The notes under the pieces: generated by a model
The model's input: only the letters and a program-made list of their open reading frames with translations
The model's database searches: none
What the model was told of the DNA's origin: nothing
Assembly (NCBI GenBank): GCA_903927025.1
Contig: CAIYLG010000022.1
Coordinates: 62,001 to 126,000 of the forward strand
From: an uncultured Armatimonadota bacterium
Lineage (GTDB): Bacteria; Armatimonadota; Fimbriimonadia; Fimbriimonadales; Fimbriimonadaceae
DNA length: 64,000 bases
Direction: 5' to 3'
In this document: in pieces, positions 44,627 through 55,219 of the stretch
How the letters are laid out: each line of letters begins with the position of its first letter
Position numbering within the stretch: the stretch's first letter is position 1
Translations under genes and position numbers: made by a program

Positions 44627-45942
44627 GATACAGCAAGACCCGACGTGAATTCCTGAAGGATGTGGGCCTATGCGCTTCCGTCCTACCTTTCTTAGGCAAT
44701 CTCTCGAGTTTGGAGATTCCAGGAAGAGCGGCTCGGAAACAACGCCTTGTTATCCTGTTCAGCCCAGATGGCGTGGTCCCATCCACGTTTTGGCCAGATG
44801 CCATCGGCTCGGAATTTGAGCTCAAAGAGAGTCTCAAACCCCTTCAGCCCTTCAAAGACAAGACCCTGATTCTCAAAGGAGTCTCGGATCGAGTGCGCGG
44901 AGATGGGGATAATCACATGCGCGGGATTGGGTGCCTCCTTACTGGAATTGAGCTGTACCCTGGCAACGTTCAAGGGGGCGGGGATACACCTGCTGGCTGG
45001 TCGAGCGGTCTTTCGATTGACCAGGAAATAAAGAATTACCTACAGAAGAACGTCGCGACCCACACCCGTTTTGGCTCACTTGAGTTCGGTGTCATGGTTC
45101 CGGACCACGCAGACACTTGGACTCGAATGTGTTACGGTGGGGCAAACAAGCCAATCACCCCTATTGATGACCCGTATCAGATGTTCAGCAAGCTATATGG
45201 GCAGGCAAAGGATCAAGAAATGCTTCGCAGCGTTTTAGATGATTTGCGCGAGGACTTGGCGAAAGTTCGCTCTCAGGTCAGTGCGAGCGACCGCAAGTTG
45301 CTGGATGAGCACACGTCCCTCGTCAGGGAAATGGAGCTGGATATTCGCTCGGCAAGAACGACGGACGTCGGGCACGCCGTTCCCGTCGTGGAACCAGGCG
45401 TGAGACGTGAAAACGACAACATCCCGAAAATAAGCAAGTTACAAATTGAGCTCCTCGTCAGTAGCTTTCTCGGTGATGCGGCGCGAGTGGCGACATTTCA
45501 GTTCACGAACTCGGTCGGCGATGCCCGGATGACTTGGCTCGACATCCACGAGGGCCAGCATGCGCTCTCTCACGAGCCAGACAGCAACAAATCGGCTCAG
45601 GAGAAGCTCACCCGCATTAACCATTGGTACTGCGAGCAGGTGGCCTACCTCGCTAAGAGGCTTGCTGAGACGCCGGAGCCCGACGGCAACGGCAACCTAC
45701 TCGACAACACCTTAATTGTTTGGACCAATGAGCTTGGCCAGGGCAACACCCACACGCTTGAGGACATTCCCTTCGTGTTGGTGGGCAACGGACTAGGATT
45801 CAAGATGGGGCGATCGCTTGACTTCAAGCATCTGCCGCACAACCGTCTTCTCATCTCTCTGGCCCACGGATTTGGCCACCGAATCGAAAAGTTTGGCAAC
45901 CCCGAATACTGCGCAGGGGCGGCCTTGCCCAACCTTACATGA
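44623..45942 (+). CDS. DUF1552 Tat-exported protein
   Basis: 439 aa. [15 protein letters not shown] is a twin-arginine signal. The body starts [18 protein letters not shown] and contains the family patterns [22 protein letters not shown] and [13 protein letters not shown]1552 proteins belong with the DUF1592-type cytochromes, as in the preceding gene. Its last base group overlaps the start of the Ig-repeat gene (ATGA), so all three are one translation-coupled operon. Catalytic role not known. Confidence 0.88.
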   Translation: MRYSKTRREFLKDVGLCASVLPFLGNLSSLEIPGRAARKQRLVILFSPDGVVPSTFWPDAIGSEFELKESLKPLQPFKDKTLILKGVSDRVRGDGDNHMRGIGCLLTGIELYPGNVQGGGDTPAGWSSGLSIDQEIKNYLQKNVATHTRFGSLEFGVMVPDHADTWTRMCYGGANKPITPIDDPYQMFSKLYGQAKDQEMLRSVLDDLREDLAKVRSQVSASDRKLLDEHTSLVREMELDIRSARTTDVGHAVPVVEPGVRRENDNIPKISKLQIELLVSSFLGDAARVATFQFTNSVGDARMTWLDIHEGQHALSHEPDSNKSAQEKLTRINHWYCEQVAYLAKRLAETPEPDGNGNLLDNTLIVWTNELGQGNTHTLEDIPFVLVGNGLGFKMGRSLDFKHLPHNRLLISLAHGFGHRIEKFGNPEYCAGAALPNLT

Positions 45943-47570
45943 TCCTGTCGCGTACCCACCCTTCCGCTCTTCGCCCCTTGATTCGAACGGTGATCCTGGT
46001 TGGCGCCTGGGCGCTCCTTCTGGTGAGCTCTGAGGCCGCAGTTGCGAGCGTTAGCTTCATGCCAGACACCGTGGTCGGAGGTGCAACCGCCACTGGCACG
46101 GTCACCTTGGATGCACCAGCAGGTGCGAGTGGCGCTACGATCGCTTTGGCGAGCAACATTCCGGCCATGAAGGTGCCCGCAACAATCGCCGTCCCCCCTG
46201 GGCAGACAAGCGCCACCTTTGTTGCCGCAACTGCTCCGGTGGCGGACCAAACTGCGGCGATCGTCACTGCATCGCTAGATGGTTCATCTAAAACTGGAGC
46301 GCTCACGCTAATGCCGGTGAGTCTCACCTCTTTAGCCGTGAACAGCCCGTCGGTACTTCAGGGCACAGTTGCGGAAGTCACCATCACCTTAAATGGTCCA
46401 GCCCCGAAGGAAGGGACGGTCGTGACATTGATGTCCACGGCCAAGGAAGCTCCAGTTCCGGCCAGTGTTAAAATCCCGCCGGGACAGCTAAGTGCGATTA
46501 TCAAGATAGCCACAAAGGCTGTAGACAACCCGGTCACGTCCACCATCACCGCCTCTTTGGGCTTTATTGATTCCACTGCAACACTCACCATCAATCCCAT
46601 TGGGCCAGCAACGGTAACGCTGAATCCTCCAAGCATCAACGGTAAGGGCACTTCCGTGGGTACGGTGACGCTCTATGGTCCAGCGGCGGCACCGATGGTC
46701 ATCCAACTCGGTGGAAGTTCTCGAACCGCGAGTTTTCCGAGCAGCGTGAAGATCGAAGCAGGCCAGTCTTCCGCCACCTTTCCGATCGTATCCGTCCCAG
46801 TTACAGTCACTCAGCCGATCACGGTGTCCGCTAAATATGGCTCGGTGTTCAGGACCACGATGCTGAATGTTTTGGCACCTGCTGTCGCCAGCACTGTCTT
46901 TAACCCGCCTGCGATCATCGGCGGGGGCACCTCAGAAGCTACGGTGACGCTTAGCTTCGGGGCACCGCCAAGCGGGACGAAGGTTGAGATTTCGTGCGAC
47001 ATGCCCACGGCCAAGTTTCCAGACGTGCTGTTCATTCCTGCCGGCAAGACAACGGGAACCTTCAAAGTAATCACAGAACCTATCCCAGCGGCCAAACCCG
47101 CAAATGTAAAGACGATTATCAACGGTGCCGGGCCAACAACTCCGCTGACGGTTCAGCCTCCGGTTCTGAAGTCATTTGTGCTGGGACCTCCACCTGCCAA
47201 GCCGAAGCCCGAAAAGGCCCCGACCCAACCGGCGGGCACGCCTCCCGGCACGGTGCCACCGCCGCCCGCCGCTCCACCAGCAGGAACTCAACCTGCCGCA
47301 ACGGTGCCCCCAGTGACTCCAACGATCATTGGCACCAATTCGATAGAAGGAACGATCTCCTTCGGAACCGCCTCCCCAGTCGATGGCATTGATGTTGTGC
47401 TGACTTCGAGCGATAAGTGCGCCATCATTCCTCCCCGAGCCACGATTGCAGGGGGCCGGACATCCGTCACGATCAAAGTGCGCACCACCAAGGTCAAAGC
47501 AGAAACTCCGGTGACTCTAACGGCAACGTGGAACGGAGTCTCTGTGACGGCGACGCTTAAGGTGAAATAG
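45939..47570 (+). CDS. Exported Ig-like repeat protein
   Basis: 543 aa. A hydrophobic leader ([21 protein letters not shown]) suggests export. Five repeats of about 90 residues follow, with the same form as in the giant protein at 8124-12173 ([20 protein letters not shown]...[16 protein letters not shown]). A proline/alanine-rich stretch (about 417-460) splits off the last repeat. No catalytic motif or membrane anchor. It is the third gene of the DUF1592/DUF1552 operon with overlapping starts, so it likely scaffolds or anchors those proteins outside the cell. The final 14 bases overlap the convergent gene. Confidence 0.82.
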   Translation: MILSRTHPSALRPLIRTVILVGAWALLLVSSEAAVASVSFMPDTVVGGATATGTVTLDAPAGASGATIALASNIPAMKVPATIAVPPGQTSATFVAATAPVADQTAAIVTASLDGSSKTGALTLMPVSLTSLAVNSPSVLQGTVAEVTITLNGPAPKEGTVVTLMSTAKEAPVPASVKIPPGQLSAIIKIATKAVDNPVTSTITASLGFIDSTATLTINPIGPATVTLNPPSINGKGTSVGTVTLYGPAAAPMVIQLGGSSRTASFPSSVKIEAGQSSATFPIVSVPVTVTQPITVSAKYGSVFRTTMLNVLAPAVASTVFNPPAIIGGGTSEATVTLSFGAPPSGTKVEISCDMPTAKFPDVLFIPAGKTTGTFKVITEPIPAAKPANVKTIINGAGPTTPLTVQPPVLKSFVLGPPPAKPKPEKAPTQPAGTPPGTVPPPPAAPPAGTQPAATVPPVTPTIIGTNSIEGTISFGTASPVDGIDVVLTSSDKCAIIPPRATIAGGRTSVTIKVRTTKVKAETPVTLTATWNGVSVTATLKVK

Positions 47571-48264
47571 TCGGCAGGACATCGTCACCCGGCTTTGGAA
47601 ATAGGTCGATGAGGTCTTGGCTCACTCCAGTCAGCCTAGCCTGAGTGGTGTCTGCGTAAGACAGTGGCGTTCGGCCATGAATGTCCTTTGCCAGTGGATT
47701 GGCGCCTCGTAGGATCAGGAGCTTTGCCAGTTCGGTTCGGTCGACCGAATTCAACCGACTTGTCATCACGACATGGAACAGGGGAGTCTGTCCGCGACGG
47801 TCCTTTGTGTTCACATTTGCTCCCCAGCTGATCAGGAGCTTCGCGTTGTCAAATCGACCGTTTCTCACAGCTTGAGCGAGGGCAGTTTCACCATCTGCAT
47901 CCTTCCCTTCCAGCAAGGCCCCTCCCTTTAAGATGAGCTCCATCGATTTCGCAGCTCCACTCACCGCCGCTACTCCGAGCGGAAGGTAGCCCTGTGCGCC
48001 AGCCTTCTTGGGAGCCGCCCCCTGCTTAAGAAGCTCGGCGACGATTTCTGGAGCATTTGTAGAGACTTCAAGCGGAGAAAAGCCGAACTGGGGATCTCGA
48101 CGCGGAGAATTTACGTCGGCGCCCTCAGATATCGCTGCCTTTACACCGGCAAGGTTCTTTGCCTCGCACGCATCGTAGAGGCGTTGGGTTGCAGTCGCCT
48201 GATCGGGCCGGCAGCCACACAGGGCAACGCCCCCTGCCAAGACCAACCAAGTGTGCCATCGCAT
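47557..48264 (-). CDS. Ankyrin-repeat lipoprotein
   Basis: 235 aa from ATG 48264, which gives the lipoprotein leader MRWHTWLVLAGGVALCGC with a lipobox (L-C-G-C) and an acylation cysteine. A longer frame to 48306 would put 14 residues before it. About five ankyrin repeats follow (DADGETALAQAVRNGRFDNAK, RRGQTPLFHVVMTS, IHGRTPLSYADTT and others). It is probably a membrane-anchored protein-binding module outside the cytoplasm. It follows the DUF1501 gene on the same strand with 42 bases between them. Confidence 0.75.
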   Translation of the reverse strand: MRWHTWLVLAGGVALCGCRPDQATATQRLYDACEAKNLAGVKAAISEGADVNSPRRDPQFGFSPLEVSTNAPEIVAELLKQGAAPKKAGAQGYLPLGVAAVSGAAKSMELILKGGALLEGKDADGETALAQAVRNGRFDNAKLLISWGANVNTKDRRGQTPLFHVVMTSRLNSVDRTELAKLLILRGANPLAKDIHGRTPLSYADTTQARLTGVSQDLIDLFPKPGDDVLPTISP

Positions 48265-48306
48265 CCCAGCGTAATGTACGGATGAGGAGGCTACATTGAC
48301 GCTCAA

Positions 48307-49803
48307 TCAGGCCATCAGCTTCTGAACCACGTTGCCGTAGACGTCAGTGAGCCTGAAATCTCGGCCCTGATACGCGAAAGTCAGCTGCTTGTGGTCGATG
48401 CCTAAAAGCCAGAGAAGGGTCGCCTGGAGGTCGTGGACGTGGACAGCCCCTTCCATAGGGTGCCCTTTGGAAGGATTCAGCGGGTGACCATCAGCATCTG
48501 CGATGTTGTAGCCGTAGTCATCAGTTCTGCCGTATGTTGTCCCCGCATTGACTCCACCACCTGCCATAAAGACCGTGAAGCACCGTGGATGATGGTCTCT
48601 GCCAAATGAGTTCGGCTCAAGCGAACCCTGCGAGTAGCTGGTCCTGCCAAATTCTCCACCCCAAACAACGAGCGTATCTTCTAGCATTCCAAGTCGCTTG
48701 AGGTCCTTGATCAGAGCGGCGGCAGGCTGATCTGTTTTGCGGGCTTGCGACTCAATTCCTGACTTTAGCCCGCCGTGATGGTCCCAGCCCTGATGGTAGA
48801 GCTGGATGAATCTCACACCTTTCTGAGCCAATCGGCGCGCGAGAAGACAGTTGGCAGCGAAGGTTCCTGGCTGTTTGGACTCGGGTCCATACAGCTCAAA
48901 CACTTCAGTCGGCTCCTTACTTAGATCTGTGACGTCTGGGATGCTTGTCTGCATCCGAAATGCCATCTCGTACTGTGCGATTCGGCTTTCAATCTCTGGA
49001 TCCAGCTCTTTCTCAAATTCATGCTTGTTGAGCGCGCTCAATCGATCCAGCATCGCACGTCTTCCGGAACCACAGACTCCGTCCGGATTGCTCAGATACA
49101 GTACGGGATCTCCACCCGAGCGGAACCTGACACCCTGATATCTGGAATCCAAAAATCCGCTTCCCCACAGGCGCGCATAAAGCGGCTGGTCGCCTTGACC
49201 GGCACTGGCAAGCACTACAAAGGCTGGCAAGTCCTCATTCATGGAACCCAGACCGTACGATAGCCATGAGCCGAATGAAGGTCTCCCTGCCAGTTCGCTG
49301 CCGGTCTGAAAAAAGGTTATAGCGGGATCGTGGTTAATCGCCTCGGTGTACATCGACTTCACAAAGCAGAGGTCATCCGCCACTTCGCTGAGGTGAGTGA
49401 GGGGCTCACTGAACCAAGCGCCGCTGTTTCCATGCTGCGCGAACTTGAACGGAGTGCCTGCTAAGGGGATCACCCCCTGGTTTGCACTCATCGCGGTGAG
49501 TCGCTGACCGTGTCGGACCTCAGGCGGCAACGGCTGGCCGTGCAGCTTATTCAGCATCGGCTTGTAGTCAAACAGGTCTTGCTGGGCAGGCCCGCCTGCC
49601 TGGAACAGGTAGATAATGCGCTTTGCCTTCGGCTTATGGTGGTACTTGGGCGCGGCACCTTTCTGAGCACCTGACAAATCCAACACGCCAGGCAACAGGG
49701 AGGCAAGGGCGAGGGAGCCAAAGCCTTGCGACGCTTTGCCAAAGAACTCCCGACGGGTGAGTCCAAGAAGCTGTCCAAGCGGGTGTTCGGGGTCGTGAAG
49801 CAT
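48307..49803 (-). CDS. DUF1501 Tat-exported protein (second copy)
   Basis: 498 aa from ATG 49803. GGAGGAG lies 9 bases upstream, which decides for this ATG over the in-frame TTG at 49821. LTRREFFGKASQGFG is the twin-arginine signal. The DUF1501 body has LFQAGGPAQQDLFDYKP, GWDHHGG, GGEFGRT, GRDHHP and YQGRDFRLTDVYG. It resembles the protein at 18726-20204. Its partner, a DUF1549/DUF1553 protein, ends six bases upstream of this start (at 49809). Function unknown. Confidence 0.88.
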   Translation of the reverse strand: MLHDPEHPLGQLLGLTRREFFGKASQGFGSLALASLLPGVLDLSGAQKGAAPKYHHKPKAKRIIYLFQAGGPAQQDLFDYKPMLNKLHGQPLPPEVRHGQRLTAMSANQGVIPLAGTPFKFAQHGNSGAWFSEPLTHLSEVADDLCFVKSMYTEAINHDPAITFFQTGSELAGRPSFGSWLSYGLGSMNEDLPAFVVLASAGQGDQPLYARLWGSGFLDSRYQGVRFRSGGDPVLYLSNPDGVCGSGRRAMLDRLSALNKHEFEKELDPEIESRIAQYEMAFRMQTSIPDVTDLSKEPTEVFELYGPESKQPGTFAANCLLARRLAQKGVRFIQLYHQGWDHHGGLKSGIESQARKTDQPAAALIKDLKRLGMLEDTLVVWGGEFGRTSYSQGSLEPNSFGRDHHPRCFTVFMAGGGVNAGTTYGRTDDYGYNIADADGHPLNPSKGHPMEGAVHVHDLQATLLWLLGIDHKQLTFAYQGRDFRLTDVYGNVVQKLMA

Positions 49804-49808
49804 TTTAA

Positions 49809-52800
49809 CTATCTCCTCCAAACAACGGCGTCAGAGTTCATGATTGTCTGCACCATCACGGTCATAGCGGCAAGTTCTGCCGGGGGAATTGACGCATCGA
49901 CTTTTGAGTCTCCCTGACGGATCAGCTTCGCGGCAGACTTGGGATCTGCCTCAAAGCTCTTGAGCTGATCGCTGTAGAGGTCCGTCAGGATGCCCACCTC
50001 CTTCGGATCTGGCGGCCGACTTGCTAAGAGCTCAAATGCCTTGCCGATTCGACCCGACAAGGTCCTTTCTTTACTTGCCACACGCTGAGCAAGCATCCTC
50101 GAAGCTTCAACAAACTGAACGTCGTTGAGAAGAACCAGCGCTTGAAGCGGAGTGTTCGTGGTCGGCCTGCGTACTGAGCACGCCTCTCGGGAGGTGGCAT
50201 CAAAGAGCAGGATGCTGGGCACAGGTGTCGTGCGCTTCCACGTGGAATAGATGCTTCTCCTGTAGAGTCCCGCGCCCTTGCTCTGCACAAATCCAGGAGT
50301 CATCGTGTTATTTTCTGTCCAAATGCCTGCTGGCTGATACGGATTCACCGGCGGTCCACCCACCTGATCGACGAGAAGGCCGGCGGATTGAAGCACCGTA
50401 TCCCGAAGCATTTCCGCCGAAAGGCGGAAGCTGGGTCCTCGAGCAAGGAGGCGATTTTGAGGATCTTTGCGCTGAAGATCGCGCGATTGTCGGGAGTCCT
50501 GTTCATAGGTAGCGGAGAGAACAATCCGCTTGACCAGCCGCTTGACATTCCATCCAGAATTCACAAAATCCAGCGCAAGATAGTCGAGAAGCTCAGGATT
50601 TGAGGGACGTGCACCCTGAACTCCAAAATTCTCGCTGGTCTCCACGAGGCCGACTCCGAACATCATTTGCCAGATGCGATTCACCGCCACCCGGGCAGTC
50701 AGCGGATTATCTCTCCTGACTGTCCACTGAGCAAGGGCGAGTCGATTATTCGCGCGTCCGCGAGGACCATCATCAAACAGCGGGGGTAGATTCTTCGGCG
50801 CATCTCGGTGAACGAGCGTTTTGGCGTTCCGAGGGGCATCGTATTGTCCTCGCGCAAGGATGTAGCTCGGAACCGGCTTTGAAGTGTCCTCCATCACTGA
50901 GATTTCCAGGATTTTGTCTTCGTAGTTCGCTAGGTCTTTTTGGCAAGCAAGAACCTTCCCCCTCGCCGTCTGTACTTCCTTATCCAGAGCCGACGCAAAA
51001 TACGCCTGAAGCTGCCCCATGTGATGGGATGGATCAGTTAGTGCGACTGATAGAGCAGAGCCATCGAATAACTGGGCAGCCTCAAGCGGGCTGATGGCGC
51101 GATCAAAGTAGGCAACGTCCGCTAGCTTCCCTCCCTTGAATCCAAGGTCGCGGAAGCGTTGGCCAAAACACCAGTCTCCGCCGCTTGGCCCAAGGTCGCC
51201 GTATGCGTTGATCGGCTTCCACAGTCGGTTGTTCTCCACTTCAAGTGGAACCTGCTGACCATTCAAACTGAGCCCCATTCCAGATGCGTCGCCTGACCCA
51301 TCCCAAGACCAAACAACGTGGGTCCACCTATTGGGCGGCACGGAAGCTTGGGTACGTACGGTGATGCTATTCCCTGGGGCACTTCGCATGACGCGGGCAA
51401 TAAGGTGCCCATGGTCAAGTGACAAGTCGAAGCCACAAAAACCGACGTCGGTTCCTCCGGTTCGGTGGAGGAGAATAACGGGAGTTTTGGCAGATTGGGG
51501 ATCTTGTATCCAGAACGACCATGTGAATGGCTCCCACCTTTCTTTTGCAGCTAGACCCTTAACAACAACACCGTTCTCTCCATCCAACACAACGGCATGA
51601 ACGTTGGTTCTGCCAAGTGTTGTCTCGGCGAGCGCGAGATCGCCAATTTTCACTGCGAACGGTTTGCCTCCAACGAGGTTTGTGTACTTACCATCGGCGA
51701 ATCGATCAAAGGAGAATCTTGCCTCAAGATTTGGAAGTTCTGGAACGGCTGGGGAGCCTTTGAGCCACCCCTCAAATCGGTCTTTAGAACTCGCGACTAC
51801 TTGCGCAAGTTCCTTTTTAGATGCCTCACTTGCTCGAGTTAGCCGCTGGAGTTCACGCTCTTCCTGCGGTGTTGGCAAGAGCAGCGATGGCGGAGGAACG
51901 ATCTCCGAACTCAGCAGAAGGCCAAATTCATTGATCGAATTGAAGTACCCAAACAGCTGATAGTAGTCGCGCTGGTAGATGGGATCAAATTTGTGGTCGT
52001 GGCATCGCGCGCATCCCAGCGTAAGCCCCAGCATTGCGGTGCCATAGGTGGCCACTCGATCCGCAGCATATTCGGTTTTGAACTCAAGCGGGATGGAACC
52101 TCCCTCATTGGATTGGCGATGGAGCCGGTTGAATGCCGTCGCAAGTTTCTGCTCGCGGGTGGCGTTCGGGAGAAGGTCCCCGGCCAATTGATAAGTCAGG
52201 AACTTGTCGTAGGGCAAATTCTTGTTGAAGGCTCCTATTACCCAGTCTCGGTACGGCCAGTTGGAGGCGAGAAGGTCAGATTGATACCCATAGCTGTCCG
52301 AATAACGGGCAGCGTCTAGCCAATCCACCGCCATTCTCTCGCCGAAATGAGGGTTGTTTAGAAGTCTGCTGACGACTTTATCGTACGCGGTCGATGTGCG
52401 ATCGTCGACAAAATCGCGGATCTCATTGGGTGTGGGAGGCAGTCCGGTCACATCGTAGGAAACTCTTCGCAACCATCGAAGGCGCGAGGAGGGCCGACTA
52501 GGACTCAGATGGGCTTGCTGAAGCCTGGCAAGGACAAAACGATCGATATCTCCATTGGGCCACTTGCTGCCAACGGCAGGCACAGCTACCGACTTCGGAA
52601 GTGGTTCGAATGACCACAATTTGCCGTATTTGGCCCCCTCGGTGATCCACTGCCGAACTGCTGCAATTTCCGCCTTGCTGAGTGTCTTTCCGCTATCCGG
52701 AGGCGGCATAAGACCGCTGGATATCCGCTTGAAGACCATGCTGTGCTCCGGATGTCCAGGGACAATGGCAAACCTGCCACTTCGATCGGCAAAAGCACCG

Positions 52801-53015
52801 TCTGAGGTATCCAGCCGCAGATCAGCCATCCTGCTGCCTGAGTCCGGCCCATGGCACTTGAAGCACTTATCGGAGAGGATCGGGAGGATATCCCGCGAGT
52901 ACGTGACCAGGGGCCTTGCAGGCGTCTTTTGACCAGGTGCAAAGCCAGCCGCACTCACTCCGAGGCAACCGACGGCAATGCAGATTGAATTCCAAACTCG
53001 ACAACCCTGCCTCAT
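49809..53015 (-). CDS. DUF1549/DUF1553 exported cytochrome-like protein with inserted LamG-like domain
   Basis: 1068 aa, larger than the paralogue at 16369-18723. A signal segment (SICIAVGCLGVSAAGFA) and a Planctomycete-cytochrome haem motif (CFKCHGPD) are at the front, then DUF1549 (YDVTGLPPTP, DWLDAARYSDSYG) and the CARCHDHKFDP motif. The extra part at about 425-650 is a concanavalin/LamG-like sandwich (ARFSFDRF, HVVWSWDGSGDASGMGLSLNG, ADVAYFDRAISPLEAAQLF), probably for glycan binding. DUF1553 is at 740-1050 (NPLTARVAVNRIWQMMFG). It forms an operon with the downstream DUF1501 gene. Confidence 0.88.
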   Translation of the reverse strand: MRQGCRVWNSICIAVGCLGVSAAGFAPGQKTPARPLVTYSRDILPILSDKCFKCHGPDSGSRMADLRLDTSDGAFADRSGRFAIVPGHPEHSMVFKRISSGLMPPPDSGKTLSKAEIAAVRQWITEGAKYGKLWSFEPLPKSVAVPAVGSKWPNGDIDRFVLARLQQAHLSPSRPSSRLRWLRRVSYDVTGLPPTPNEIRDFVDDRTSTAYDKVVSRLLNNPHFGERMAVDWLDAARYSDSYGYQSDLLASNWPYRDWVIGAFNKNLPYDKFLTYQLAGDLLPNATREQKLATAFNRLHRQSNEGGSIPLEFKTEYAADRVATYGTAMLGLTLGCARCHDHKFDPIYQRDYYQLFGYFNSINEFGLLLSSEIVPPPSLLLPTPQEERELQRLTRASEASKKELAQVVASSKDRFEGWLKGSPAVPELPNLEARFSFDRFADGKYTNLVGGKPFAVKIGDLALAETTLGRTNVHAVVLDGENGVVVKGLAAKERWEPFTWSFWIQDPQSAKTPVILLHRTGGTDVGFCGFDLSLDHGHLIARVMRSAPGNSITVRTQASVPPNRWTHVVWSWDGSGDASGMGLSLNGQQVPLEVENNRLWKPINAYGDLGPSGGDWCFGQRFRDLGFKGGKLADVAYFDRAISPLEAAQLFDGSALSVALTDPSHHMGQLQAYFASALDKEVQTARGKVLACQKDLANYEDKILEISVMEDTSKPVPSYILARGQYDAPRNAKTLVHRDAPKNLPPLFDDGPRGRANNRLALAQWTVRRDNPLTARVAVNRIWQMMFGVGLVETSENFGVQGARPSNPELLDYLALDFVNSGWNVKRLVKRIVLSATYEQDSRQSRDLQRKDPQNRLLARGPSFRLSAEMLRDTVLQSAGLLVDQVGGPPVNPYQPAGIWTENNTMTPGFVQSKGAGLYRRSIYSTWKRTTPVPSILLFDATSREACSVRRPTTNTPLQALVLLNDVQFVEASRMLAQRVASKERTLSGRIGKAFELLASRPPDPKEVGILTDLYSDQLKSFEADPKSAAKLIRQGDSKVDASIPPAELAAMTVMVQTIMNSDAVVWRR

Positions 53016-53040
53016 AGGCGTACTTTACCGAAGTGGCTGG

Positions 53041-53682
53041 TCAACCTATCACAAATTCGTGATCGCCGTCCACAACAATCGCTTCGCCGTCACGAAGGGC
53101 CATGAACAGGATGTGATGACCGATGAGATATTGCACACTTTCTTCAACTGCGGCAGACTCAGGATGATCCGATCGATAGTGGGGAGCCACCGCATATGGA
53201 AGAATTCCAAGCCCATCCCAGATGATTTCGGGATCGTAGCCGTGAGGGACGGCGTGGGGATCATCGACGTTTTCAAATCCCCGCATCGACGTGACAAGCA
53301 TGTCGATGCCAGCGCTGTATCCAGCGTAAACGATGGCGTCTCGATGAAGCAGGTCGTGAAAGATCTCATCAGCACCGCTTTGCCGAAATGCACGACGAAG
53401 CACGAAGCAGTTTCCCCCGCGCACCCAGACTAGATCGAAGGATTCCAGACGGCGTCGAAGGGTTTCCTCCTTGCCAAAGTAGTCTCTCAAATCTATTTCT
53501 TCAGGATCTAACCCAAGCCCCGTCAGAAGCTCAAATTCCATCAAGTACGAAGCGGCCCTCTTCTCGGGGGACGATAGATCGCCCGCGTTCATGATGATTG
53601 CGGCCCGCTTCTTGCCATCGAGCAAGTTGACCATCACATCTGGCCGATTCCCGAGGCGAAACGAGGATAGATAGAGCCTCAC
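53041..53682 (-). CDS. Peptidase E-like (S51) peptidase
   Basis: 213 aa. Serine peptidase of family S51, related to alpha-aspartyl dipeptidase and cyanophycinase. The nucleophile Ser is in VYAGYSAGID (the G-Y-S-A-G-type elbow), with the preceding VWVRGGNCFVLR region also typical. Cytoplasmic; cuts Asp-X dipeptides in known members. It overlaps the upstream dus gene by four bases, which implies one transcript. Confidence 0.85.
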   Translation of the reverse strand: MRLYLSSFRLGNRPDVMVNLLDGKKRAAIIMNAGDLSSPEKRAASYLMEFELLTGLGLDPEEIDLRDYFGKEETLRRRLESFDLVWVRGGNCFVLRRAFRQSGADEIFHDLLHRDAIVYAGYSAGIDMLVTSMRGFENVDDPHAVPHGYDPEIIWDGLGILPYAVAPHYRSDHPESAAVEESVQYLIGHHILFMALRDGEAIVVDGDHEFVIG

Positions 53683-54668
53683 GCGAGCTTCACCAGAAGC
53701 GCCTCTTCAAGGGCAGCAAAAAAGTCAGGAGTGGTGCGCGTCCCTTTGATGGCATCGAAATGGCTGAAACATCCATGGTTCCTGGCCAGTTTCAGCCACT
53801 GCTTGAACCGCATCACGAGATATTCAGGGTGGGAATTTGCAGTTTCCTCGGTATGCAGCTGCAGGGACCGCAGGATTCTCAGCCAATCTAAATCGCTCCA
53901 GTCACTTTGGGCAGGGCCGGGAAGGATCCCCAACTCAATGGCTATTTGAGTTGGCAACAATGGATTTGCCAGCACACCGCGCCCAATCATATAGTGCAAG
54001 CATCCAGTTTCGGAGCGACACCTCTGGAAGTCGGCCAGAGTCCATATATCCCCGTTTGCAATTACTGGAACAGACACCTGCTCTCGAATTTCGCCAATCC
54101 TAGGCCAATAAACGGGCGGCAGGTATCCCTGCACTCGCGTTCGAGCATGAATCGTGATCCAGGATGCACCGCCATTAACCGCGGCCGATGCGTTTTCAAA
54201 GATTGCGTCGATGGAGTCCCAACCTAATCGGAGCTTTGCGCTCACAGGTATCTCGGAAGGAACCGAACTTCTTACCGCTGCCACAATCTCTAGAATTCGA
54301 GATGGGTACCGGAGGAGTGATGCTCCACCGTCATGCCGGTTCACGGTTTTAGCTGGACAGCCGAAATTGATGTCGATAGCCGCCGCCCCAGCATCAACCG
54401 CCGACCGGGCAGACTCAGCCATCAATCCGGGGTCACCCCCTAGAATCTGAACTTGGACTGGAAGGTCAGTCGAGGTTCTCCCTCCTCGACCGAGTTCGGG
54501 GACATCGCGCAGAAAAATTCGGGGAGGGATCGGTTCCGAGCTGACTCGAAGGAACTCGGACACTGCGTACGTGAATGCACCGGACATCCCTTGGAGAGCT
54601 CGCATGGGAGCATCTGTGATCCCCTCCATTGGAGCCAATACGAGTGCTGGACGGTTCGGAGTGAGCAT
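53679..54668 (-). CDS. dus: tRNA-dihydrouridine synthase
   Basis: 329 aa from ATG 54668, which sits one base after the stop of the preceding gene (TAA-G-ATG); an upstream in-frame start at 54746 is inside that gene. It makes dihydrouridine in tRNA with FMN. The N-terminus LAPMEGITDAPMRA is the family signature. The INFGCPAKTVNRHDGGASLL segment holds the catalytic cysteine, followed by ITIHART. Which tRNA positions are modified cannot be told. Confidence 0.9.
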   Translation of the reverse strand: MLTPNRPALVLAPMEGITDAPMRALQGMSGAFTYAVSEFLRVSSEPIPPRIFLRDVPELGRGGRTSTDLPVQVQILGGDPGLMAESARSAVDAGAAAIDINFGCPAKTVNRHDGGASLLRYPSRILEIVAAVRSSVPSEIPVSAKLRLGWDSIDAIFENASAAVNGGASWITIHARTRVQGYLPPVYWPRIGEIREQVSVPVIANGDIWTLADFQRCRSETGCLHYMIGRGVLANPLLPTQIAIELGILPGPAQSDWSDLDWLRILRSLQLHTEETANSHPEYLVMRFKQWLKLARNHGCFSHFDAIKGTRTTPDFFAALEEALLVKLA

Positions 54669-54669
54669 C

Positions 54670-55083
54670 TTATCGATATCGAAGAATCGGAGAGATGTCG
54701 GGCTCTCCGGGATCGAGCTGCAGCAGAACAGCTTCCACCGTTTCACTGATTACTGCGCCGAAGATGCCGGGCCACATTTCTAGATCTGTCCTTATTTTGT
54801 CGCCACTTTTGCTGAAGCTGATTCCATAGAGATCTTCAAAGCCCAGCGGAAAGTCGAACAGTTCGATACCTGTCCATTCAAAGCGAATCCTGGCAGACAG
54901 CAGTTCACGATCATCCTCTTCCGCCATATCTGAGTAATCCACCGTCAGTTCGATGCGATCGGACGCCCGAAAAATCTCCACTGACACGATTACAGAATCA
55001 TGCAGCGTGGGATAGTAGCCAAAAAGCTGACGGAGAAGTCCTCCGTCTGTTGTTTCTGCCCAAACCGCCTCTTCATCGCTCAT
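54670..55083 (-). CDS. Imm50-like small protein
   Basis: 137 aa, acidic, no membrane segment. The segment YYPTLHDSVIVSVEI resembles the strand-and-LHD motif of Imm50-type immunity proteins. No toxin gene is seen beside it, so an immunity role is not supported here. It is the first gene of the minus-strand operon with dus and the peptidase, and its start is 40 bases from the other end of the plus-strand gene. Confidence 0.6.
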   Translation of the reverse strand: MSDEEAVWAETTDGGLLRQLFGYYPTLHDSVIVSVEIFRASDRIELTVDYSDMAEEDDRELLSARIRFEWTGIELFDFPLGFEDLYGISFSKSGDKIRTDLEMWPGIFGAVISETVEAVLLQLDPGEPDISPILRYR

Positions 55084-55219
55084 TCGTTGCTGTCATCTTG
55101 ACCGGAATTACCGGTTTGCAGGCATGAAGTGCAAAATCACCCCACAGAACATGCCCAAATTGGTCATTTCTGCATTTTTATTACAGCACCTTCATTTTGT
55201 GATTCGTCAAAATCGGTTT

